Shown here: piece after piece, positions 1 to 12,300 of the stretch
Layout: each line of letters starts with the position of its first letter
Numbering within the stretch: position 1 is the stretch's first letter
Assembly (NCBI RefSeq): GCF_002994745.2
Contig: NC_037090.1
Coordinates: 18,092,001-18,156,000 of the forward strand
Length of the DNA stretch: 64,000 nucleotides
Direction of reading: 5' to 3'
From: Rosa chinensis
Taxonomy: Eukaryota; Streptophyta; Magnoliopsida; Rosales; Rosaceae
Program-made: the position numbers and the translations under genes
The notes under the pieces: model-generated
Database searches by the model: none
What the model was told of the DNA's origin: nothing
The model's input: only the letters and a program-made list of their open reading frames with translations

Positions 1-110
1 ATTGAATATCTACAAATATCTTCGAGAATATCTCTAACATAAACTTTATTACAACTAGAGCAAGTAACCTAGAGTTTGGGCCAGACACATATTCTGGATT
101 TACTTGAACA
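1..110. repeat. copia LTR remnant at window edge
   Basis: Positions about 57-100 closely match the LTR of the copia element at 8954-9171, sharing the words CAAGTAACCTAGAGTTTGGG and GGCC(A)GACAC. The remnant runs off the window start. No matching partner LTR or target duplication is visible, so only homology is claimed. Confidence 0.5.
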
Positions 111-1955
111 ACTTTAAATTAATCTTTTTCCAAAATTTAGGTTGAGCTATAACCCACTGCAACCCATGATAGCCACGGTCTTGCTCTCACACACACAAAA
201 GACGCCATTGTGTTTCTGTTTCTACATATGTAAGCTTGGCATCTTCTTGGTAACAAAAGAAAAGAAGTGAGAAAAACCCAATATACAAATTAAACTTTTG
301 AAAAGTACATAGCTAAATTAATGTTTTCATAAGCCAGAGGGCATAAACCCTAAATAAACTGATCGACTTGCAAAACTACTACCAAGTAGGAATATTTGCC
401 AAATTATAAACCAAGCTGACATTGTTCTCGATTTGACACTTCAATATATTTGAAATATGATGATTTTCTCCTCTCAATTACTTGTAACTAGGAATGCCCT
501 TATATCTAGCTAAAGGAGAGCAACCATTGCATTCATGTTGCTCTCCTTCAGAGTAACACTGTAGTACTGCTGCACAGAAGTAAAGAATTACACTATCAAT
601 AAGAATGCAGCTGGCTATGTACTGTGTCTGTTTAAAGAGTTATTGGTGTAAGGTAATGGGCTTCTATCAAAGGCTCATTATACTAAAGTCAGTTAGGCTT
701 AAGTATAAGCATTCACTTCTTGAATTAGCATATGAAGATAATAATCACAAATAGCATCAAATGTAAATTAAAACATCAATTCATACAACTTTGGCTGGGT
801 CTTTCAACCCTAGACCCAACAAAGTACTACTTAGTACTCATCATAATCAAATTAAACATCAAAATATAATCTAGAGGAAAAATGATAGAGTTGGTTTAGT
901 GGTGTGTCAGATGGTCCCCTAACTCACGTCTTGGTGGTGATGTCCTCTCTTTCTTTGTCTTGAAGATTTGATGATAAAAGATAGTTAAGCTTGAATTATT
1001 ATTATTATTTTATTTATTTATTTGTGAATAGCATACCACATTGAGTGCTTAGTTAATGTTCTCGATATGGAATCAGACTTTTAGTTTGAAGTTTTAAATT
1101 TCATTCAATTAAATAAAGTGTATGTGCAATCCAAGTACACTTCAATAAGTTTTACTTACTAGAGATTTCTTCTGGTTAGACCAAATACTGCTTAAACAGC
1201 TGTTTCTATTTTTAGTTTGTAAGCTAAGACTCTAGTGTATGTATTGCATTGGCATTGCTCTAGTAAGGTATGATTATTCAATGAATTTACCTACCATTTG
1301 ACAACCATTTTAAAATAAGGGCCGTTGCGCTTGTCCTCAACTCTTGATTAATGAAATTGTCAAATACATGGAGGGGGCATAGTGTTGAAACTCCAAATTA
1401 CAATCAGTGTCAAGAGCGCTCCTAAACAATGGCAGAAGCCTTGGTTACAACTATATATTCAAACATGCACTAACTAGCAAAAGTGCAACATCAACAACTC
1501 TATTTGCTTGAAAATAACGGTGACATATCATAAAGCTAATGCAATGCCATAAAACAGTTAATTCACCTTTCGCAGTATGCTGACGACCAAATATTAATCT
1601 GACGACATTTAATTTCATCCTACCACTTGGAGGTTGTTTTCACTTGATGAAGCCTCGCCATCTCACTAGGACAAACAAGGCACAAGAAGTACACAAACCG
1701 GCACAAGACCACATAGACCTAACCAAAATATGGTAAGTAATTATCGAAAGCAAGAAACAAATTCAAACTGAAAACTGCCAAATTCAAAGCATGGAATAAG
1801 CTTAGTAACGAAGCTCAGGCCCAAAATCCATCCATGGCAACAATTTGTTGCACCAGCCCACTAGCACAGCCCAACCCATCCCTTGCATCACATCACTGTC
1901 TTGCCGCCAACGCCACCATCGCTGCATCACCACCTCCAAACAGCCACCATCCAAT
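111..1955. other. intergenic, no gene recognised
   Basis: This stretch is AT-rich and has no long open frame or spliced gene structure that I recognise. From about 1840 to 1955 it becomes rich in CCACCA/CATCACC words. That composition resumes after the copia insertion at about 7880-8290, so the copia element probably landed in an older unclassified repeat. Confidence 0.5.
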
Positions 1956-1960
1956 TAAGT

Positions 1961-2859
1961 TGAAAATATAAGGACAGAATACACTTTTCTGGAAAATGGG
2001 GATTGCAGTGCACTGATCAATCCTTACTGGGCAGCAGAAACCAAAATAACAAACTAGACACCAGATTTTGGTTACGCAGTGAAAACCTCAAATATGAGAT
2101 TAAAAACACTGCGGGGCTCTTACTCTTGAGAACCCAAAATAATAATCATCTTATTCAAAGGATATGTTCTTATACAAACTTGTATAGCACTTGCCCGGCT
2201 ATAAAATTTAGACAAAAGCTAACTCTAAGTTTGTCTTCCTTCTAGAACTCCTTCACTTGAATGATCTTCAAATCTTGTTCTTCTTTCTTCACAGTCTCTC
2301 TACTGATCTCGAGAGAGTATTATGCATATGAAACTATGATCACAAACACTTATACATGGACCAAGTGTTTTGAGTCTTTGTGAAGACACAAACTCAAACA
2401 AACATGCAAGACCCTATCATAAATTCTTGCGTTTCTGAATGTGTACCACAGACCGAATGATATATTTTCAGCTAATATAATAGACCTGCAGCCACTACTC
2501 AATGAATCAAAGATTCTACCCTAATTCCCAATTAAATTGGAAAGAAACTTCCCATATATGAACTCCAACAAATCTTAAGGGAAATCAATTAGGAATAGAC
2601 ATGTCCTAAAAACCCTAGGACATCAATAGTACGATTTTCACAATCAGAAGACTCGTTAAAAAACGTAAATACATAAAACTAAAAACCTACTTTCCAAAAT
2701 CGGACTCCACATGAAACTGACTGCAGACTCGAGGATTGCAACACATGTTGCAATTCCATGCTTATGCGAATGCATTTACCTGATTCTCCGAGATCAATAA
2801 AGAGTCTTTGAACTTTGTATGGGAATGCCAATACGACACATACAAGAATTGTACTTACA
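1961..2859 (-). repeat. 3' LTR of the gag-only copia element
   Basis: This 899-bp terminal repeat is paired with 6930-7828. The element reads on the minus strand, so this copy is the 3' LTR. It is bounded by TG...CA, and the polypurine tract lies immediately outside it at about 2860-2871. Confidence 0.9.
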
Positions 2860-2871
2860 ATCTCCCCCTTT
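2860..2871 (-). other. polypurine tract
   Basis: On the minus strand this reads AAAGGGGGAGAT, directly against the 3' LTR, where plus-strand DNA synthesis of an LTR retrotransposon is primed. Similar purine runs recur at about 2904-2915 and 3040-3048. Confidence 0.65.
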
Positions 2872-3567
2872 GGCATTCCTATACAAAACATAAATTAGGA
2901 CAAACTCTCCCCCTCAACACGTACAGGAGGAGCATCACAACTCTTCATCCATTCATTCCTGAAACACTTTATCACACATTGGTAAAGAATACATAAGATA
3001 GAATAATGTTATCTCAGTCACACTTCCCATCTAATTTCTCCCCCTTTTTGAATAGGAATGACAAAGGTAACTTACGTAGCGGAAGCGATGTAGAAGGAGG
3101 ATCACAAATAGATGGTGAACAGTGGACACTAGCTCAAGTTGAATCAATCAGAGAAAGATAGTCCAAGTATTAATACTCCCCCTAAGTGTGATTATGTTAT
3201 GAAAGATGCAAGAATGAAATGTAAACACACAATGAGTGGGTTTGTATCCAAATGCTACGAACAGATTTAATTCACATAGCTTTTCCAACAAGATCAATAC
3301 CACTTAACCATAAACAAGAGTGCAACAAAAAAAGTTCACACGAGTGAATTTATTCCAACAATCACAAGGTAAGATAGAGGGTGATCGAGTATTCTATACC
3401 TCTTAGTGTGAAGGGTGAACATATCTCAAGATGGGGTGTGTAATATTTGTGGAATCCTGAAAAGCAAGGCTCACATACGAAACACATTTAAGCACATAAA
3501 CTTTATTCCCCCTTATAACACCGTGTGAGCATGATTTTGAATTTTTCTTTTGGCCTTTCACACAAAG

Positions 3568-4150
3568 TGTTAACGTTAGTGACCGAGGGGGTCTCTAGTT
3601 AGCTTTAGAGAGAGAAAGAGAGAGTGACACGAGATGTATAGTGGTTCGTCTCCCGCCTTAGCGGGAAACTACATCCACTTGAATGTTACACTAGTGTGTT
3701 GAGCCTTGCGGCCCAAGGGGATTACAAAAGATGTAATGGGATCGTGTTTGAGTGGGAGGAGGCATTCCTTTTATAGGTGAAGGAAGCCCTTTCCTTTACA
3801 TGGTTTTCGATGTGGGACAAGCAACAACTATTTCTATTCTAGAAAGCCTATTTGTGAGGGCATGTTGGCAAGGTCGGGAAGGTGGCTTCCCGGCGACGGT
3901 TTTGCCACTTCCGGATACCGTAGCGTAGTTTGACCATAGGGCTACAAGATGCAAGTAGCGGTTGGGCTTCATCATGGCTTGTGGGTGTCCCAAAGAGGGT
4001 GTTACTTATGCTTGGTGAGATAGCAAACTAGTCATGCTAGTAGGTATCTACAAGTCCCCGAAGTCTGCAAGCAAGAGGAGCTTCTTGGTTGGGGAGTTAT
4101 AAGCATGAAATCATCAAGCATAAGTGACCGGGCGGCACGGAGCCCCTACA
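3568..4150. repeat. Solo LTR nested in the copia element
   Basis: This 583-bp segment starts TGTTAACG and ends CCCTACA. A perfect 5-bp duplication, CAAAG, flanks it (3563-3567 and 4151-4155). No internal region or second copy is present in the window, so it is read as a solo LTR left by LTR-LTR recombination. The family is not identified. It lies in the non-coding 3' part of the 1961-7828 element and is therefore younger than it. Confidence 0.75.
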
Positions 4151-4155
4151 CAAAG

Positions 4156-4818
4156 TAACATTTTTGCTCAAGAAGACTACGACCCATGTAACAAGTATTA
4201 TGCTAGCAACTCCCAAGTCAGATGACTTTAGGGTACTAGATGTAACAAGGACATCCCAAAGAGCACATCTACTCGAGTCAATAGTTTCACAATCCACCGG
4301 GGTGACCAAACCATTCCCATTTCTTCCCAATCCTCATATCATTCGTCACGACCGAGGCCTGTTTGCTTTGGGAATAGCCTGGCCATGCTCCATAAATCAT
4401 TCTCCTTTTTTTTTTTTTTAAAGGAGCAGCAAAAATAAGGAATAATTTCGAACATGAGAATTGAGAACAAGCCAACCAACAAATATGACTTACCACCACT
4501 TAGAGTATGTGTGCATGTGAGGATTCAAAGTGATAGAGAATATGTTGCTCAAGCTCACAATTACAGAGTGATGCATGAGCAAATTCAAAACATGTTAGGC
4601 ACCTCATTGCACACAGATTTAAGGAAAAGAGTATGGCCCTCGTCAATCTAAGTTCAAAATAATCTGTCAGATACTCAGGGATACAAACCACTATTTTTCA
4701 ATCCTGAATTTCCAGAAACTGAACCTAACAATGCAGAAACGTAAAGAAAATGCACTTATACTATCATGAAGACATACACCATGAATGCAAGCAAAATGGA
4801 TCAAATGAAGTGAGAGTA
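4156..4818. other. non-coding 3' internal region of copia element
   Basis: This lies between the nested solo LTR and the gag stop. Only short chance frames are seen, plus a T-run at about 4406-4420. It belongs to the internal region of the 1961-7828 element. Confidence 0.6.
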
Positions 4819-6879
4819 TCAATACTTAGAGCATCCACCAATAGTGCTTCTAAGTGATTCAAATTGAGTTCTGTCTAACGGCTTAGAAAAAGAATTAGCC
4901 AATTTATGTTCAGTAGGAACGAAAGCAAGCTCAAGCTTATTATCAAGATTATCTGTATGAGCAGAAAAATGATTATTTGGACATTTTTTAATCCAGATTT
5001 GCTTTTGCTTTGTTTTTGTTTCCAAATCCACGGGGATTGAAGCCAACTTTGCAATCCTGGCGATCAGATTCAGACCCTCTTTCAACTCAGCTTGCAACGA
5101 GGCAGGTGAGTTAATTCTCAACGTTTTCCTCTGATTTTGAGTAACCCTGCGAAGCATATTGCACCTAGGACGTATGTGTCCTAATTTTCCACAATAATGA
5201 CAAGTAGGAATGAAGTTTTTGGGGTTGTGAATATACCTAGGCTGACAAAGTTTGTCAAGACTTACCAAGGAGCTTTTCTGAAGTGTTTGGTGAGCCACAC
5301 GTGGTTCTGATTTTGCAAGCAACTTCGAACCAGACCCATTTTCACAAGAACTTTGTGACTGACTTGAAGAACTCTCACCTCCCTTACTTTTTACAAAAGC
5401 CAATGGTTTGCAGGATTCACCATTATATCCTAATCCTTCTTTATTGTCATGAGCTTTGCCAATTCCCATCATCTTAGAGACTTTTTCAGATCCAATGGAG
5501 AATTTGTTAAAGCTTTCCTTGACCCTCAATAATTCTTCCTGCAATTTCTCATTCTCAAGGGTTAGAGACATATTTAAGGAAGATTGAGCCTTAATTTCAA
5601 CCTGCAAAACTTTGATTTTGTTAGTAATCTCATCATGCTCTTTGTCCCAATTTTGAGACTTGACCTTACCCTGCAAAACATTTATCTTAGCAACAAGATC
5701 AGTACGCTCATCTTCCCATTCTTTCAAAGATATTTCAAATCTTTTCTCAATCTTGTCTTTCTCACCCCTTAAGAATTCAATTTCCTCTTCAAGTTTATTA
5801 TTTTTCTTAAGAACAATTCTTGAGACATTATACAATTGCTTGCATTTTTCATTTGTTTCTTCATCAAAAGTGTCATATTCTAAATCAGAAACATCAGAAA
5901 ACTTATAATTAAAAGAGGAAGTAAGAGCAAGATTTACCTCTTCATCACTATCACTCCATGTGGTCTTTAAAGCCTTATTACCACGTGAATTATACTTCTT
6001 GTTGCCACAATCGACAGCAAGATGTCCAATTCCACCACACTCAAAGCATGTAGGTTTGTTAGGAAATTTTTTTGAAGAGTTTTCAAAGGAGTTTTTGTTT
6101 TTCAGAAAATTTTTGAACTCTTTTGTCAACAATGATAAATCCACATAATCATCATCAACATCATCTTTCTTTTTAACAGAAGAGAAAGCAATATTTTTTA
6201 CCTTTTTCTCTGGCTTGATCCTCATCTCAAAGGTTTTGAGATTACCTATCAGTTCGTCAAGAGAATAGGTGTCCAGGTCTTGAGTCTCCTCTATGGCAAT
6301 TTGCTTGGCTTGAAATTTTGAAGGAAGAGCCCTGAGAAATTTCTTGACTATTCGGTGCTCCTCAAACGGATCATCAAGGCTACAGCATTGGTTTGTCACA
6401 TTGAGAAGTCGAGCGTGAAAATCATCAATTGATTCATCTTCCCTCATGGTCATGTTCTCAAATTCCAATACGAGTCTTTGAAGCTTCTGACCTCTAACCT
6501 TCTTGTTTCCTTCATAAGTAACCTGAAGTAGATCCCAAGCTTGTTTGGCTGTATCACAGTGGCTAATTCTCATCCTCTCATTCTTGGACAAAGCTGTGAA
6601 TAGTGAATTCCTTGCCTTAAAGTCACAAGTCCTATCAAGGACTTCCTCTTCTGTCCATTCCTTCCTAGGTTTGAGAACCCTTGCAGAGGACCCTTCTACT
6701 TTCTTTGATTCTTCTGCCTTAGTTGGGTGTTCCCATCCACTCTCAACTATATTCCACATGTTTTCATCTTGAGAGTAGAGAAAAGCCCTCATCATGATCT
6801 TCCATTGTGAGTAATCTTCACCATCAAACAAAGGAGGGCAATTTATCGAACTGGAGGCTCTGTTATATTCACGTTCCAT
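4819..6879 (-). CDS. gag: copia-type Gag fused to a pol C-terminal remnant
   Basis: A 686-codon uninterrupted frame. Residues about 13-220 form the copia-type gag region (UBN2/DUF4219-like), with the tryptophan-rich start and a LPSKF-containing motif typical of that family. A CCHC zinc knuckle lies at about 278-291 (CFECGGIGHLAVDC), and a long charged coiled-coil stretch at about 345-470. A second CCHC knuckle lies at about 560-573 (CHYCGKLGHIRPRC). The last about 40 residues match the extreme C-terminus of copia RNase H (VPTEH...SKPLDRTQF). The frame therefore jumps from the end of gag to the end of pol near residue 670 (about position 4870), and protease, integrase and RT are deleted. Such a product could still assemble particles but would need enzymes from another element. 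An open frame this long in an otherwise aged element is notable. The start shown is the first ATG after the primer site, at 6879. Confidence 0.85.
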   Translation of the reverse strand: MEREYNRASSSINCPPLFDGEDYSQWKIMMRAFLYSQDENMWNIVESGWEHPTKAEESKKVEGSSARVLKPRKEWTEEEVLDRTCDFKARNSLFTALSKNERMRISHCDTAKQAWDLLQVTYEGNKKVRGQKLQRLVLEFENMTMREDESIDDFHARLLNVTNQCCSLDDPFEEHRIVKKFLRALPSKFQAKQIAIEETQDLDTYSLDELIGNLKTFEMRIKPEKKVKNIAFSSVKKKDDVDDDYVDLSLLTKEFKNFLKNKNSFENSSKKFPNKPTCFECGGIGHLAVDCGNKKYNSRGNKALKTTWSDSDEEVNLALTSSFNYKFSDVSDLEYDTFDEETNEKCKQLYNVSRIVLKKNNKLEEEIEFLRGEKDKIEKRFEISLKEWEDERTDLVAKINVLQGKVKSQNWDKEHDEITNKIKVLQVEIKAQSSLNMSLTLENEKLQEELLRVKESFNKFSIGSEKVSKMMGIGKAHDNKEGLGYNGESCKPLAFVKSKGGESSSSQSQSSCENGSGSKLLAKSEPRVAHQTLQKSSLVSLDKLCQPRYIHNPKNFIPTCHYCGKLGHIRPRCNMLRRVTQNQRKTLRINSPASLQAELKEGLNLIARIAKLASIPVDLETKTKQKQIWIKKCPNNHFSAHTDNLDNKLELAFVPTEHKLANSFSKPLDRTQFESLRSTIGGCSKY

Positions 6880-6910
6880 CCTTGACCATGGATCAACTAA
6901 AAAGCTTTAG

Positions 6911-6928
6911 AACATGCTCTGATGCCAA
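6911..6928 (-). other. tRNA primer-binding site of the gag-only copia element
   Basis: On the minus strand, just inside the 5' LTR, the sequence TTGGCATCAGAGCATG matches the complement of plant initiator-Met tRNA (TGGTATCAGAGC) with one change. This fixes the element's orientation as minus. Confidence 0.7.
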
Positions 6929-6929
6929 A

Positions 6930-7828
6930 TGAAAATATAAGGACAGAATACGCTTTTCTGGAAAATGGGGATTGCAGTGCACTGATCAATCCTTACTGGG
7001 CAGCAGAAACCAAAATAACAAACTAGACACCAGATTTTAGTTAAGCAGTGAAAACCTCAAATATGAGATTAAAAACACTGCGGGGCTCTTACTCTTGAGA
7101 ACCCAAAATAATAATCATCTTATTCAAAATGATATGTTCTTGTACAAACTTGTATAGCACTTGCTCGGCTATAAGATTTAGACAAAAGCTAACTCTAAGT
7201 TTGTCTTCCTTCTAGAACTCCTTCACTTGAATGATCTTCAAATCTTGTTCTTCTTTCTTCACAGTCTCTCTACTGATCTCGAGACAGTATTATGCATATG
7301 AAACTATGATCACAAACACTTATACATGGACCAAGTGTTTTGACTCTTTGTGAAGACACAAACTCAAACAAACATGCAAGACCCTATCACAAATTCTTGC
7401 GTTTCTGAATGTGTACCACAGACCGAATGATATGTTTTCAGCTAATATAATAGACTTGCAGCCACTACTCAATGAATCAAAGATTCTACCCTAATTCCCA
7501 ATTAAATTGGAAAGAAAATTTCCATATATGAACTCCAACAAATCTTAAGGGAAATCAATTAGGAATAGACATGTCCTAAAAACCTAGGACATCAATAGTA
7601 AGATTTTCACAATCAGAAGACTCGTTAAAAAACGTAAATACATAAAACTAAAAACCTACTTTCCAAAATCAGACTCCACATGAAACTGACTGTAGACTCG
7701 AGGATTGCAACACATGTTGCAATCCCATGCTTATGCGAATGCATTTACTTGATTCTCCGAGATTAGTAAAGAGTCTTTAAACTTTGTATGGGAATGCCAA
7801 TATGACACGTACAAGAATTGTACTTACA
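6930..7828 (-). repeat. 5' LTR of the gag-only copia element
   Basis: 899 bp, same length as its partner at 1961-2859. It begins TGAAAATATA and ends CTTACA. Being next to the primer site and upstream of gag on the minus strand, this is the promoter-bearing copy. Confidence 0.9.
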
Positions 7829-7833
7829 TAAGC

Positions 7834-8477
7834 TCATGGCTAGATCGAGTATAAATCACATATACATCCCCAAAACTCCCATGAACATCTTTTCTCAGCC
7901 AACAATCCATACGCAAGGCAAATCTTGAAGTCTGAAGCCACCATCAGCCACCCGCCAATAATTGGAAGCTACTCATTTTGTCCCTTCCTCTACCAAATCA
8001 GTACAACCAAACCAAGAGCGGCTCGGGCTGCAGCCAATCCCATAGACGAAGTATCCACACGGTCCGACCACCACCCACCACTGCGAGTCCCACTGGCTCA
8101 ATCCATCTGACCCTCCCTCCCACATTTCTCCATCTCTTTTCAATCTCTGTGCACACCCTTGCCATCATACCTAGACCAATGTACTCCAGATCAAGCCACC
8201 GCACTTGCCCATCGATGTCGACAAGCAAGCTAGAAGAAACGAGCCCATCCTCCGACAACGCACAGGAACCAAGCGTGTGCGGTGCATTCTAGGTTTTAGA
8301 TTTTTTGGTTGACTCTTTTTCTTTGGGATATTTGACAATGAATTTTAGTGTTCAAGAAATTGGGTCTCTTTTTTTTTTTGTAGTTAATGCGTCTGCTCGT
8401 GCCTTAGGTTGATTTTTGAACAAGAAAAAGAATTTTAGTGTTCAAGAATCAACCCAAGGCATGAATAGACTCATTAA
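7834..8477. other. unclassified repeat-like stretch, no gene
   Basis: About 7880-8290 is GC-richer and open in more than one frame, but no protein family is recognisable. Its composition continues that of 1840-1955 on the far side of the copia insertion. The remainder is AT-rich, with the phrase TTTTAGTGTTCAAGAA occurring twice (about 8343 and 8433). Confidence 0.4.
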
Positions 8478-8772
8478 AAGCAACTCCAAAAATTTTCCTA
8501 TAATTTTTGTATAATAGGGAAATAAAATTCAAACTTTTAGCATCTTTTTTTTCTCTAACTCCAATAGATTCCCTATTTTACAGCAATATCTAAAATCTCC
8601 ATATTTTTCCTTAAATTTTTAAAGATTGCTGTAAATATAGGGAATTTGGTTTTCTCTTTCCTCACTTTCCCTAAAATAGGGATAGTTATAAGGAATCTGT
8701 TGGAGTAAAAGAGACTCATTTTTCTTTAAAGAAGAGAAAAATCAAAATATGGGGAAGCTGTTGGAGTTGCTC
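8478..8772. mobile_element. PIF/Harbinger (Tourist-like) MITE
   Basis: This 295-bp AT-rich element has inverted ends: AAGCAACTCCAA on the left, and the complement of GAGCAACTCCAACAGCTTCC on the right. A TAA target duplication flanks it (8475-8477 and 8773-8775). The length, the TWA-type duplication and the GCAACTCC termini fit Tourist-like MITEs. It has no coding capacity. Confidence 0.75.
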
Positions 8773-8953
8773 TAAGTCCTTAACTAAAAGAATACTCAAT
8801 TCCTTGACAATACTAAGTTCTAACTGAACTAAGGTTTGCCCTGGCTATAGGCTTAGCTAGCTATTGCCTAGGAACTCTGATCATAGATGCCCTAATTTTT
8901 TTAGACTTCATTTATATACACGTAAATTAAAAATTAAAAAAAAATTCACACTC

Positions 8954-9171
8954 TGTTTTAGAGAAACTGAATTTGAGAGGAATTTGCTGTGTATTCTCAT
9001 TGATAATAGGGGCCTCTTTATATAGAGGATTACAATACATAGAATCTCAATCGTACAAGGAAAGTAATCGTACATTGAATATGAATCTAGATCCTTCTAA
9101 TTTAACCCTATTACCACTAGGTCAAGTAACCTAGAGTTTGGGCCAAACACAAATAGAGATATCCTTAAACA
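8954..9171 (-). repeat. 3' LTR of the copia element
   Basis: 218 bp, paired with 22812-23029 with three substitutions. On the minus strand it carries a TATA-like CTCTATATAAAG. Confidence 0.92.
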
Positions 9172-9182
9172 CTCCCCCTTGT
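9172..9182 (-). other. polypurine tract of the copia element
   Basis: On the minus strand this reads as a purine run (about ACAAGGGGGAG) ending exactly at the LTR boundary at 9172. Confidence 0.7.
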
Positions 9183-9363
9183 GTTGTCCAAACGTGGTGC
9201 TTCTCTCGTTGCCTCGTTAAAAACCTTGTCGAGTAACAAAAACCCAGTGGGACAAAAATAACCTCGGTCGAAGGGGAAAAAGAGCACAACACACCCTTCA
9301 CGTTTCGAGCTGAACATGTAGACATCTCCCCCTGATGTCTGCGCCTCCCCCTGAAGACTACCA

Positions 9364-12300
9364 TCATGGGAGTTCAGATAATTTCTGCAAGCCAATTCTT
9401 GCCACATGTTTCTCGAACGTGGATTTGGGCAATGACTTAGTAAACAAGTCTGCCTCATTGTCCTCAGATCGAACCTGGTTTACTTTGATCTTAAGGAGCT
9501 TCTGTTGTTGCTGATTGTAGAAGAATTTAGGCGATATATGCTTGGTGTTGTCGCCTTTGATGCAGCCTTGCTTCATTTGTTCAATGCAAGCAGCGTTATC
9601 CTCATAAATGCTCGTTGGCTCATCTGTGGTAGAATTCAAACCACAATTACTACGAATATGCGTAACTATGGATCGAAGCCATATACATTCACGAACTGCT
9701 TCGTGAAGAGCAATAATCTCTGCATGATTCGAAGAGGTGGCGACTAAGGTCTGCTTTGTAGACCTCCAAGATATCGCAGTTTTTCCCATGGTGAAAACAT
9801 AACCAGTTTGGGAGCGACCTTTGTGTGGGTCAGAGAAGTACCCAGCATCAGCAAAACCTTCCAAAACACTTATAACGTTTTGGGATGGGGAGAGGGAACA
9901 CAGTCCACCATGTGTGGCGTCCCTGGCACTTGATGGGTCCGAATCCATCTTCTCTCTGTAGGGATAGAACAAGCCCATATCGATCGTACCATTTAGGTAT
10001 CGAAAGATATCTTTAACACCAGTCCAATGGCGTCGTGTAGGCGTAGAGCTATATCTAGCTAGCAAGTTCACAGCGAATGAGATATCTGATCTTGTGCATT
10101 GTGCTAAGTACAATAATGCGCCTATTGCACTTAGGTAGGGCACTTCTGCCTCTAGCACTTCTTCATTGTCATCTTTTGGACGAAATTGATCTTTCTTTGG
10201 ATCAAGACTACGGACGACCATTGGGGTGCTTGAAGGCTTAATCTTATCAGTGTTGAAACGCCTAAGCATCTTTTGGGTATAAGCTGATTGATGAATCAGG
10301 ATACCATCTCTACGGTGCTCAAGTTCTAAACCGAGGCAAAACCGTGTTTTCCCAAGATCTTTCATCTCAAACTCGGATTTCAAGTGTTCAGCGGTTTCCC
10401 TTAACTCTTTAAGGGTGCCAATTATGTTCATGTCATCGACATAAACCGCTACTATTGCAAATCCGGAACTTGTCCCTTTTATGAACACACATGGGCATAG
10501 TTCATTGTTGACATATCCCTTTCCAATCAAGTAGTCACTTAGACGGTTATACCACATCCGTCCGGATTGTTTCAATCCATATAGTGAGCGTTTCAATCTA
10601 ATTGCAAACGCGCTCCGTGGTTTAGAGCCACTTGATTTGGGTAACTGAATTCCGTCTGGAATCTTCATGTATATCTCTGTATCTAGATCCCCATATAGAT
10701 ACGCAGTAACCACATCCATAAGCTGCATGTTCAGTTTTTCGGAAACCACCAAACTGACAAGGTAGCAGAACGTTATGACGTCCATTACGGGAGAATAGGT
10801 CTCCTCATAGTCGATTCCAGGGCGTTGTGAGAAACCTTGCGCCACAAGGCGAGCTTTGTACCTTACAATCTCGTTTTTCTCATTACGCTTTCTAACGAAT
10901 ACCCATTTGTGACCAACTGGTTTGGTGTTGGGCGGTATTGGCACAACTGGTCCGAATACCTTTCTTTTCGTTAGAGAATCAAGTTATGCCTGGATCGCAT
11001 TTTTCCACTTTGGCCAATCGTCTCTACGTTGACATTCATCAACGGAGTGTGGTTCGATGTCATCAGTCTCAATAATCTCACGCGCCACTGAATACGCGAA
11101 TACATCATCAATGATGATGGAGTTTCTTTCCCACGTCCCATGTACACTAGTGTAATTAACAGAGATCTCAACGTTCTCAGGGATAGGTTCTGACAATGAG
11201 GCGTCCCCCAATGATGTCTCTTGGACATAACCATAATCCGGAACATTGTCATGGGACGGATTTTGAGTATCGATGATCAAAGGATTTGTTTGTGCCTCGT
11301 TCGCTCTCTTTCTAGGGCGAGTATCCTTCGAACCAATCGGTCTACCGCGCTTTCTTGCGGGACCTGCGGCCATAGATGCCACATCATTGCCATGTTGGGC
11401 AATGGCGCCATCTCCTGGTGTCACAGGAGAGGCGTGATGTCCAGTATTTGGGACATCGATTCTTGCAGGCATGTTTGCAGCAGGTATGTGTGATCTCGTC
11501 ACTTTGGCAACATCAGAAAACGCATCAGGCAGAGTGTCTGCTACGTTCTGGAGCTCGATTATTCTTCGCACTTCAAGTTCAGACTATACGGTACGGGGAT
11601 CGAGATGAGACATAGTGGGGACAGACCACGACAATTCCTGTCGTTCCTGTTGAACATATGTGTTCTTATCTCCCCCTAACGATGGGAAGACTGTCTCATC
11701 AAAGTGACAATCCGCAAATCTAGCGGTAAAGAGATCGCCTGTCAAGCAATGTAGCGGACTATCGCTGGAGATTCATATCCAACATAAATGCCCATTCGTC
11801 GTTGTGGACCCATCTTAGTACACTGTGGCGGCGTAATAGGCACATAAATGGCACACCCAAAGATGCGTAAGTGCGAGATATCAGGCTCGTATCCAGTCAC
11901 TAGCTGTAACGCAGAGTAAGATTGGGTGGCAGTGGGTCGTAGACGAATTAGCGTCGTTGCATGCAATATTGCATATCCCTAAGCAGAAACAGGGAGATTG
12001 GTGCGCATAACCAATGTCCGTGCTATCATCTGTAGTCGTTTGATAGCGGCTTCTGCGAGACCATTTTGGGTATGAACATGGGGAACTGGATGCTCTACAT
12101 CAATCCCCAGTGACATGCAATAGTCATCGAATGTTTTCGATGTAAACTCCCCAGCATTATCAAGTCGAATTGACTTAATAGGATGGTCAGGGTAGTGAGC
12201 CCGTAGACGGATAATTTGGGCGAGGAGTTTAGCATAAGCAGCATTTCGAGTGGACAGTAGCGCGACATGTGACCAGCGTGTCGATGCATCAACCAATACC

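Larger units (their letters stand above)
1961..7828 (-). mobile_element. Non-autonomous copia-type LTR retrotransposon with gag only
   Basis: A complete LTR element of 5868 bp reads on the minus strand. Two 899-bp direct LTRs (1961-2859 and 6930-7828) start TGAAAATATA and end CTTACA. They differ at roughly 20-25 positions, about 2.5 percent, so the insertion is not recent. The flanks TAAGT (1956-1960) and TAAGC (7829-7833) are a target duplication with one change. Next to the right (5') LTR, on the minus strand, is TGGCATCAGAGCA, a near match to the usual initiator-Met primer site. Next to the left (3') LTR is a purine tract, AAGGGGGAGAT. The only long frame is a gag joined to the last residues of pol; protease, integrase and reverse transcriptase are missing. 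Copia assignment rests on the gag family, the primer site and the RNase H tail. Confidence 0.9.

Noticed and set aside
7978..8292. 104-codon frame with overlapping minus-strand frame
   Set aside because: Composition is low-complexity (Pro, Ser, His) and both strands are open, as expected by chance in a GC-richer repeat.
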